Of a stretch of DNA of 64,000 nt, positions 48,055-57,566 are shown one piece after another; the first letter of the stretch is position 1; each line of letters starts with the position of its first letter. Where the stretch lies: assembly GCA_947034895.1 (NCBI GenBank), contig OX344761.1, forward strand, positions 37,646,863 through 37,710,862, read 5' to 3'. This stretch comes from Rhytidiadelphus loreus (Eukaryota > Streptophyta > Bryopsida > Hypnales > Hylocomiaceae). The notes beneath the pieces are model-generated. The model was not told where the DNA came from and ran no database searches. It saw only the letters and a list, made by a program, of their open reading frames with translations. Made by a program: the position numbers and the translations under genes.

Positions 48055-51020
48055 AGCCGGGCCGGGTGGGATCAGAACGAGGCGGACCGACCCGTCCCGG
48101 CCTGACCTGCAGGAAGAGTGCACTTCGTTTGTATTGTTGGCCGACCCATGCTTCCTTCTTGCTGTTGTCTTCCGCAATTGCATCACTCGGGTAACTTGGA
48201 TCCCATTCTCGCTTTATCATGTTCTTTTTCATGGATGTTCCGCCTTGAGCAATACGAACTGCAGATGTGTTCTCTTTCTTGGATTGCTGTCAATAGTGGC
48301 GATGTTTTCTTCTTTGTATTGTCGGTTTCTTTTGTAGAGAATTCGGGATTGTGATTAGGGTTTGGAGGTGGCAGTGTGGTTGTTGATGTACACCTAGCTT
48401 GGCACTTGGGCTGCAGTTTCATATGTTTTGTTCTAATTGATGTTTAGGTTAATTCTTATTCGTCAAACCCTATTTTCGCCTCTGTTCATCTGTCCTCAAC
48501 ACATACTATTTTGTGGTCTGAGATTGAAAGACAGCTGTGTATGGGTCGTTCAGAATACTGGTTGCTCTTGGAACCCTAGTTCCTGATGTTCATCTAACGA
48601 TTTCTCCGTGCCTTATGTGTACAGTACTGCGCGTGTCTGCGAATTCGCAGGTGTGTTGGGACTGCTGAGATGAATTCGGGAGGGTCTGTTGTTGGTACGT
48701 CTTCATTTCCTTGGCTTGATACTTATGTTTCCATCGCTCTGTTTCATGACCAGTGTTAAAGATTGGATTCTTCAAGAGTCTAAGCTGGTCAGGACTGTTG
48801 CATTGCTTGTTGGTCGATTCTTTTTTCGCATTTCCAATTGCAAGTTCGTGTCTCGTGTGTGCAGTTCCAAGGAACTTTCGTCTCCTTGAGGAGCTTGAGA
48901 GGGGGGAGAAAGGCATTGGGGATGGAACTGTTAGTTACGGCATGGACGACGGGGACGATGTGTTTATGCGCTCTTGGACAGGCACCATCATTGGACCGAA
49001 TCATGTGAGTTGCAACGTTAAACACACATGACGTGGAGATTTTTTTGGTGGAAACTGTCATTGATTTGTTTGAAATTAGTCTTGTGAGCGACTTAGAACT
49101 CAAATGTGGATCTGAGCTGCGCAAGTGATAGTTTCCCTCAACCGGGCTTTAGATTTACGTTCCCTATTAGGATCTGTACGAGGATGCTACGATCTTGGTT
49201 GATGAAACCAGATCGTTTGAAACCGGGTGTGAGAATTGAAACTGGAAGGAAGAGAGTGGATATGACTTGTGATCCAGCCCTTCTTTTCTTTGAATGGCAG
49301 CCTGTTAGTTGTCGATTGTAAGGCCTTCTTGAGATTGTTGACTCGGGAATTGTTTTACTACCTAGTACTGCAGCATTTCCTAACTGCTAGCTCTTTGTAA
49401 AGTTCGTGTCGAGGCATATCACTGGATTAATTCTAACTCATGGACGACTGGTGCAGTCTGTGCATGAAGGTCGCATCTACACATTGAAATTGTTCTGTGA
49501 TAAGGATTACCCTGAAAAACCTCCGTCAGTGAGATTCCATTCTCGAATCAACATGACACATGTCAACTCGGAGACAGGATTGGTAAGTCGTGACTTGATT
49601 TTCAACTATTTTGTGATTCTCTGTGTTGATTTTCATTCGGTGTTTTGTTGGCTCGGGGGGAGGAGTCCACCGGCATCGGCACCAATTCCATCTACAGTGA
49701 AGTAGGACAGTTTAAGGATGTTATGTTCTTGAGAATTAAGCCGTAGTTTTGAACATGAAGTAAGCTACATCTGTAGTGCTACTAGCTTTGTAGCGCCACT
49801 ATGAGAAGGGAGAAGGCCTCTTATAGCATAGCAGCTTGTTTATTGTATGAGTTAGAGGGTTCTACGTACATCACTGTAAGCATTTTAACATCTGTAGGAC
49901 TGACTTTTGCGAGATGTAGAGTTGTGGACAGATTGTTGGGTATGATGAGATTCAAACCTATAGGGATGGAATCTGTTGGGATCGAATTTTTGATGACTCT
50001 GTATGATTTTTTATGCAAGTCATCGTGGTAGGTTCTAGACAGTAGGCAGCTCCATTTCTACTCAAAGATGAGTGGCCATAGTCATTTTGCCATGTCATGC
50101 ATACACCAGTTGCTAATTGGTTCAACCAAGTATGTTTGCGTAAGTTGCAATTGGTTCGGAATTTATGAGACAGAATCAGGTTTTGTAATGGTTTTAGTAT
50201 CCTCTAATTTGGGATGTTTATAATTCTGGCTTGAATCGAATGCCTTTTTCAACAGGATGTCGTGTTTTACTGCAGAAACTGATTCGTTCATCCTCTCATG
50301 ACGCAGGTTGATCCAAGATATTTCCCAATGCTCGCGAATTGGCGCCGCCAGTACACAATGGAGGGCATTTTGGTGGAGCTGAAGAAAGAGATGGCCAGCC
50401 CATCCAACCGGAAATTACAACAACCCCCAGAAGGAAGCACGTATTGAAAATCATGACCTTGTTGAAACAGGTCAATGTTTCAACATAGGTCACACTTTTC
50501 GGCCCTCTATGTTTCGATATCAGATTTTTACTGTGGATTAGTCTTTTTTTTTTCCTTCAAGTTTCCGTATAGGTAGGTCAATTGTTAGGATTACTTGTAC
50601 GACGTGCATTATGCTGGGATAGTGTGGGCGTCATTGGGGGCACTGCATAGACTATAACCTAGAGATTTCGCTTCCTTAGGTCTACTGTGTCACCTCATTG
50701 GAGGATGGAATATCCCTCCCTGGTATCCTTCGAGAGTGATTTTAATTGAAGTGGTTCCTGACATCTGACTAGCAAGGTCCCAATTATTCTCATGGGAGGG
50801 TAAGGAACCCTGCTCAATATGGGTAACAGTGTTACGTCAGTTGAAGCCTAAGATGTTCTGAGGATTTTCTTTTATGTTGGGTGTTCTGGTTATTATAGTA
50901 AGGTTGTCAAAATGCTGAGAATGAACATCATGATTCACCTGCAATTGAGTGCGTTTCCCTACAATAGTAAGTTACTATGAAGCCCAGCTCACATTGTTTC
51001 ATTGCCAATTATTACACTGT
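48055..51020 (+). repeat. Inverted duplication, arm B (about 2.97 kb)
   Basis: This is the reverse-complement partner of 17033-19998. It begins in GGGCCGGG-rich sequence and ends near ACACTGT at about 51020. It carries the complete UEV1 copy B with its upstream region. Both arms measure the same length within a few bases, although introns differ by substitutions and short indels. Confidence 0.9.
48670..50447 (+). CDS. UEV1: Ubiquitin-conjugating enzyme variant UEV1 (MMS2-like), copy B
   Basis: Exons 48670-48694, 48865-49004, 49457-49582 and 50307-50447 join at GT-AG introns in the same phases as copy A and encode the same 143-residue protein. Compared by eye with copy A, exons 2 and 3 differ at eight positions, all third-codon and silent (for example CCG/CCA, TAT/TAC, GAG/GAA), and exon 4 appears identical. 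The product is the non-catalytic UBC13 partner for K63 ubiquitin chains. Tiny exon 1 (25 bases, MNSGGSVV) is the usual start of plant UEV1 genes. Nothing in the sequence marks either copy as silent. Confidence 0.93.
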
Positions 51021-51524
51021 TCTGGAATACCAGCCAGCTCGTATATTCTGGTCCAAGTGTCGAATGAAATCATTTTAGGGACAGTCAGTATTCGCTGCTT
51101 GAATTCTAGTATTTCGTAGTTTGGACGGAGTCGTTCCACGCTTTTTATGCTCCTCTTCGCAGGCTCCAATGTTTGACAATCTTCTTCATACACTATTCAG
51201 CTTGTCTTATCTCTGCATAATTCTTTGTCCTTCAAAGTTTTTCTGTGCAGTACTCTTCATGTATGGCATCTCTACTCACTGACATACTTTCTGCAACCTC
51301 CTTCATTCTTGCTTTAGATAACAAGGTCTGTTGTCATTGTAGTTGGCCAAAAATTATCAAATTCCTATATTCCTATATTTGAATAGGTGTTCTTTGTTTG
51401 TTTAGTTCCTGCAATGTTATTGAGAATTATTTAGGGTAAATTTTTTGGATTTTTATGAAATTTAGTTTGATTGTGAATTATTTGAGTAAGAAAGTGACTT
51501 ACTTGTCAATCTTGAGTCAAGGCC
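51021..51524. other. Intergenic with a possible gene fragment on the minus strand
   Basis: A 64-codon frame at 50999-51193 (-) has protein-like composition around PKMISFDTWTRIYELAGIP. It crosses the arm B border, has no recognisable family, and is weakly supported. Confidence 0.3.
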
Positions 51525-51528
51525 TTAA

Positions 51529-52332
51529 CCCCTCAAGGTCCAAGGTCTTTTTGGATTTAAAATCATCATAGCTTTTGAAGTGCTATAAATCTAAATGGCA
51601 CTAAGTTATACAGATCTTAACTATACAATCTTGTAGTGCACATGTTGTAGATGGCATGGATCAAATTTGAAGTCATTTGATTGTGTAGATTGAAAGATTA
51701 TTATGTTTTAGTGATGAAAAAGGATGCTGAGATTTTCCTAAAAACACAATTGAAGGTGAAATTTGAATTCTAAAGTTTCTCAAATGAAATTTTTTTTAAA
51801 AGTTGCCAAAAATTACATCCAAGGCTAAACCTCCTACTCAAATGTCTCTCAATCACTCATTATTTCTTGGATTGATATGAAGTTTTTATTGACACAAACT
51901 ACACCAGTATGTGCAACTTTTCCAAAATTTTTTATTGAAAATGGGCATTGTATGAAGAAGAAATAGGTTGTCAAAGTTCGCTATAATGAAAAACTATTAG
52001 GGTTTTGAACTTTGAATTGCTCCCAAACATTAAAAATAACCTAGATTGATATGAAAAATTTACCACAAGAACTAGACTTCAAGGGGAACATAATCCAACA
52101 AATTTTATTGAAAAAAAACATTGTATGAAGGAAATACAAGCCCCAAAAGTTGCAGCCATCAAGTGCAATTTTGTGAACTCAAATTATACTTGTGAACTTC
52201 ATAAACTAGACAAGTATGTGCAACTTCTCCAACAATTTTATTGAATTTGGACATTAGATGCAAAAATTACATTACTTTGAATTGGACTCAAACTATGTGA
52301 GGCTACTTCTGAGCCCCTTGGGCATTGAGGGG
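51529..52332. mobile_element. TTAA-flanked inverted-repeat element, copy 3
   Basis: 804 bp. Starts CCCCTCAAGGTCCAAGG and ends CCTTGGGCATTGAGGGG, flanked by TTAA at 51525-51528 and 52333-52336. The interior is AT-rich and non-coding, with the word AGATTGAAAGAT shared in position with the other copies. Confidence 0.75.
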
Positions 52333-52570
52333 TTAAATGTCCCTGCATTCAACAACTAGATGCTCATTGGTCAAAGTTGATTATAACTATCAAAATATTC
52401 TACATTTGTCACTTGATTTATGCCATTTAAATGAACTTTGACAAGGTTTATTTTATAATTTTGAGAAAATCCAATTTTTTTAAGAATTGTTGATATTGCA
52501 AGCCATAATTATGAGTTTGAATCCAAATTACACATTAAAGTGAGCTTATCATTTATATTTTTTACATTCA

Positions 52571-53477
52571 CCCGTAAAGGCGCAAGACCACTTTTCTGTC
52601 AAAAACCACTCAAAACTGCCATTTCTACTGCATTTGTCCAAAAAAACCTAAAATATACTTTTTTTGGAATTGAACTGTAGGATCTTGAACTTTACTTGTT
52701 TGAGATTATGTGGTAAAAAATTCATGAAGTTTGACTCTATAGATTGAGAGATACGAGCATTCAAAGTTGAAAAAACAAGTTTTTTTGAATAGTAGACTGC
52801 AATTTTAGATGACTTTGATCGCTATTTGTGGAAAAAATGTGCACTATGAAATTTGAATTTAAAATTGATTGTGTTGAAGAATTGAGTTGGAAATTTTGGA
52901 AATAAAATTCAAAAAATAATAACTTGATTTTCATACTTCAAAAAATTGTCAAGTAGAAGTAGGTCCAAGATTGAAAGAAAAAGTAAATTGTTTATAGCTC
53001 TTAGATGGGATTGAAATACAATAATCCCCACGGTGAGATTGTTCTAGAAAGAAAACTTAACCTTTTGAAAAAATTTGAAAATTGCATTCTAAAATGAATC
53101 CTATAAGTTATTTTTCACAAAGATGCTTAGATTGCCCGAAAAATAAGATTGTTCATAACTTTCACATCACTCATCAAAATGGAATGAATCAAAGCTTTAG
53201 ATGTAGAACAAATTATAATCTTTGAGAAAAAAAAAAATTTCAATTTATTTTGAATTTTTGCAATATTTTTTGTGTTGCCGACTAAGTTCAGTTCTAGGCT
53301 TTTTGTGGTATAACTTTTGCTTTGGGGCACCGATTGAAATAAAAATTATATTCCCACAAAGCTTATCAGTTTTTCTATCTTCAAAAAAAGTTTTAAAAAA
53401 TTAGGGTAAAATTTCAGACCATAGGAACTTGCCCAAGTTCCATATTGTCCCTCGAGGGGACAATGGGACTTTAGGGG
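52571..53477. mobile_element. TTAA-flanked inverted-repeat element, copy 4
   Basis: 907 bp. The left end is CCCGTAAAGGCGCAAG preceded by TTCA (a degenerate TTAA); the right end is GGGACTTTAGGGG followed by TTAA (53478-53481). It shares TTTCTGTCAAAA with CCACT and AAACTGCC just inside the left end with copy 2. It also shares the subterminal palindrome around TGTCCCTCGAGGGGACA (53446-53462). There is no transposase frame. Confidence 0.72.
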
Positions 53478-53945
53478 TTAAAATTAAAATGTATCAAATG
53501 TGTTAAAAAATAAAATGTTGTTTTCTAATTCACTTTTCATTTTTGTTTACAATCCCAAATTATTCTAATATATTTAAAATTGATACTATTTAATTTTCAC
53601 ATAATATTTAAGAGAATCTCAATAATTTGATTTTTCCACCCAAACTTATGAAAAATTTAATATCTATAGAAAAAAATTCATTTATGAAAAAGAACAAGAT
53701 TTTATCTATGAATTATTTGCAAGCTAAATTTGGCTTGATAGTGGTTATTTGACATTAAGGTCATTGCCAAGGTTGCTAATATGTGAGCCTGTGAGCCCAA
53801 GCCTATGAGTCTATGAGCTTGGCATTTTTTTGTCTATTACCTAGCTATGATCGTGGATCCATGACTATGTGTATTAGATCAAGGTTTAAAGGAAAAGATT
53901 TATATAGTTTTGTGTTCATTTGAAACTAGATAGTTTGAAACAAGT

Positions 53946-54232
53946 CACTAGAAGAAAACTAGAAGAAACTGCATTTTTCTTCACAGAAACTACGTTGTAT
54001 TCAACAGAAAAGTATCACTTGGATTTTGTTGAGGTCTCCCTTCATAACACAAAATTTTGCATTCTAATACAAAATTATGCATTTGACTTGTCAAATTCAG
54101 TGTTGAACCGTTGGAATGTAGAATTTTACATTACAAAGGGAGAACTCAACAAAATCAAGATGATACTTTTGTGTTGAATACAACGCAATTTCTGTGAAGT
54201 AAAAAGCAATTTCTCCTGGTTTTCTTCTAGTG
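53946..54232. mobile_element. CACTA-type foldback MITE
   Basis: 287 bp starting CACTAGAAGAAAACTAG and ending in TTTTCTTCTAGTG, flanked by the 3-bp direct repeat AGT (53943-53945 and 54233-54235). CACTA ends with 3-bp duplications are the hallmark of the CACTA (En/Spm) superfamily. The arms match for roughly 125 bases each with scattered mismatches, so almost the whole element folds into one hairpin. An 85-codon frame across it (53920-54177) is a by-product. Confidence 0.9.
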
Positions 54233-54235
54233 AGT

Positions 54236-55398
54236 AATGATCTTACTTACAAGTAATCTCTTTGTAAGAAAATACATGAATTTCAATCGAATAAGATCAT
54301 AACATACAATACAAGAATTAGGAAAAGAAAAGAAGAATTAGCTATATTCAAGGATTGAGAAAATAAGAGAAAATCAAATCTAATATATAGCAATATAAGT
54401 CACTAATACATTGTCATGAAATACATAAATCCTATTTTGGGACCTACAAATCCAATCCAATCCAAATCAAGCTAAACATCTCTAAATTAGGCACTAGCAA
54501 AATTTGATGTTGACTTCCCATTTGAAGAAAATGCCTCAACATGAATATAATCCAAAATATAAGGGTCTACTCCTCGATGATGGGACAAATTGCATGTGCT
54601 ACCGTGAACTTTGAATGCCAGAGTCAAGTATCTGACATAAGCTAGCAAATCAAGAGACTTCTTTGAACTTGGAAAGAAGTTGGGTCTACAAAAAATGACA
54701 AGTTTGACTGGGAGTTCCACCTCACAAATCTAAAAGACAAATCCAAAACAACTTAGTCAAATTGCAATATGAATTTATAACTTAATCAAATGAAAAGTCT
54801 AAAGTTGACGTACGTATTCAATCATAATTTCTTTTCGAAGTAAGTAAGGTGAAGTAAGTGCTGAAACTGTATATTGAAGTTTGAAGGTCTTTTACCAATA
54901 CAAATGACAATTGGCAAAGTAAGAAAAAAATTAAACAAAATCCATGATCATAGGGGTAGCAGTTATAGGTCACAAAATTTACCATAAATAGCAAATTTTC
55001 CTCTTTTGGATTTTTTTGGAAAAAGAAAGAAAAAATTATAGTTTGTAGCTTTATGCTCATAAGCTCGCCACTGTAGGCTTGCATGCTAGCATCATTGAGG
55101 TCATAAAATTTTTAAATGCTAAAGATAAAAATTGTTTTTTAACAAATTTTTTGAAGTTATATCTTCAAAAATCATTTGAAGAAAATCTATAAATAGTTTT
55201 GAAATTTAAATTATAAAAATACTTTTTATTCCTGATACTTAATATTATCTCCTTTGATGCAAATTTCCAAATAGTTATAGAGATTATATTTAATAAGACA
55301 TTTGTATTGAGTCATAAACCCTTGGGCCTTTAGGGATTGAAGGTTAAATTTTTACAACTTTTAATTCAAATAGAATCTTGATGTTTTCTTTTTTTGAA
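54236..55398. other. Intergenic, unrecognised minus-strand ORF and dispersed repeat
   Basis: A 77-codon frame at 54487-54720 (-) has balanced composition, with KLVIFCRPNFFPSSKKSLDL and VRYLTLAFKVHG, and is bounded by AG/GT-like signals. I recognise no family and do not call it a gene. The segment 55180-55290 repeats 24180-24300, and CTTTAGGGATTGAAGGTTAA at about 55330 resembles a degenerate TTAA-element end. Confidence 0.35.
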
Positions 55399-55962
55399 CT
55401 CGGGGAGGTCATTTAGAGTGTCCATTAGAAACCACGTGTGAACAAAACTTTGGACCCCCTACATACTTTTTGAATTTTATATAAAACAAAAACAAATAAA
55501 AATGAATAGATTTTTCTACTTTGAAAGTTGATGTTTTGAATTAATGATATTTTTATTTCTTAATAATAATTAGTTACAAATTTTTGAAGTAAAAAGATAC
55601 ACTGTAGAACTGAAAAATAAGTTTTACACCCCTATATTATATAAGAAAAAATTGTCTAAAAAATGAACAAAAAATTCCTAAAAATAATTCATTATTGAAA
55701 GTTCATTTTGAGTTGAATATTGACTCAATGGTCATCTAAATGTGTCCTCTATAATTATTTGAGATGAAAAACATGCCATTTTAGTTCATTTTCAACCTCT
55801 TCTAAAAATCATTTCATATTTTATTTGAGTTGAAAATTTTGGCAATAGAAAGCTATAGTCATTATTAAAAAATGTTCAAAATTTTAGGTTGAAATTATAG
55901 TTTGTTAGAAACCACTTGTTCACACATGGTTTGTTATAGTAGAACTAAATGCACCTCCCGAG
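55399..55962. mobile_element. hAT-type MITE, copy 3
   Basis: 564 bp with ends CTCGGGGAGGTCATTTAG and, reverse-complemented, CTCGGGAGGTGCATTTAG. It is flanked by TTTTGAA on both sides (55392-55398 and 55963-55969), seven of the expected eight duplicated bases. It matches 37788-38351 in inverse orientation and 617-1198 in the same orientation. Confidence 0.85.
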
Positions 55963-55970
55963 TTTTGAAA

Positions 55971-57566
55971 GATCTTTAGATTCTTCATTGAGATAGTGGA
56001 GTTTGAAAAGACAAGACCATGAATATAAATTCAATTTTAAATCCCTAAATTTATAATTTCTTCTATTGTGACATTTTATAAATGAATTTTTCACATATAA
56101 TATCATAGATGAAGTCAAATCCCTTGTTTACCTCCAAAATACAAAACATTGTAAATTTTTGAAGAATTAAAAAAGAAATATTGAATTAGCTTTAAAAATC
56201 CAAGTTTTCCATGTATGTGTAAATTTTAGTGTAGAATATTATGTTGTAAGCCAAATTTTTGTGAATTTCTATAATTTGAATTGTGATATAATAAAAACAA
56301 TTCTAAATTTATAGTGATGAATAAGTGACTTTAAAAAGATTACCAATACAGCAATTTTCAAATGAAACTTTATTAGCATAATATATTTACAATATACATT
56401 CAATGGGAAGGCTTGAAACAATACAAGTACTACATGATATAATATCACTAACATACTCTAGAATATTAGTGAAGTTGTACTATCATATTAGCAATATAAA
56501 AAATACCATTTCAAGTGTAGTTTTGTGAAGGATATGGTGAGAAATATGCAAGAAATCATCTTACAAAGTTATATTGTGGAAAGCAAGGAATTAATGAGAT
56601 GAATGCATGGATGTGAATAGGTATCTTTCATTCGTGCAAAGGCAAGATAATGACAGTTGGGTCAGTTCAGCCGACTTCACTAACACTCGTCTACGGAGTC
56701 CGGCTGACATTGTGTTATTCTCCTCTTTCCAAACTTCATGCCAAAGTTGTCTCTTGGTTTACTTTAACATTCATTGCAACTTCTCTACACTAGCAAGTGG
56801 TCTCTCTCATCCATGAGTGCAATCACTTGCTACAACAATCATAAAAATTCTATTCATATATGTACAATTGATCAAACCTTTGTAGTACATTTTAGTTTTG
56901 GATTTGACAAAGGAAAATGAAAAATGTGTGAATTCAAACTTAATCAACAATCCTAATGAATCATTTTCACTCACTCAAACTTGTCACAATTCTTTTCATA
57001 ACAAATGAATAACAACTCATTGAAAAGCATCACAAGAGCTTATCTTCCTATCAAACTCAATGAACTCAATTCTTCAACCATAGTAATTAACAATCATGAA
57101 TATAGAAAAAAACTGACTTTGATATTAACCACAACATTATTCAAAAAATACATCTGAATTTCAAAACACAATTAACAACACTATTGGATAATCTTTGCTC
57201 ACTTATTGATTTCAAAGATCTCACAACACTTTCAATATCTATTTGCATCATGTTCAAACGCATTTTAGGCTCTCATCTTCCTTCCAAATTCAAACAAACT
57301 CGTCCTTCATTTGCTTTGATTTCACAAATCCTTGATAGCAATTGAATAAGAAATCACAAGATCTTGTCTTCCTTCCAAACTCAATACAAGCATCCCTTCA
57401 TTTGTAGTAGTCATACGAGAAATCCAAAACACTAAAGCAAGAAAGCCTTGCACAAAATTGGACAAATTTGCATAACTTGCACAATTTTTGCATACACTAA
57501 ACTTTTCCCGCTAGGATCAGCAATTTGAATTTTACACATTTTTAGGCTCTTGCTTGCTTCCGGACG
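55971..57566. other. AT-rich region upstream of the homeodomain gene
   Basis: No gene is visible until the ATG at 57567. Two loose repeats of the words CAAACTCAAT, CTTCAT and TCACAA occur between 57200 and 57420. The promoter of the homeodomain gene is presumably within the last few hundred bases, but no TATA box could be placed with confidence. Confidence 0.4.

Noticed and set aside
53920..54177. 85-codon open frame (+)
   Set aside because: It spans the CACTA foldback MITE and is explained by the arms of the element.
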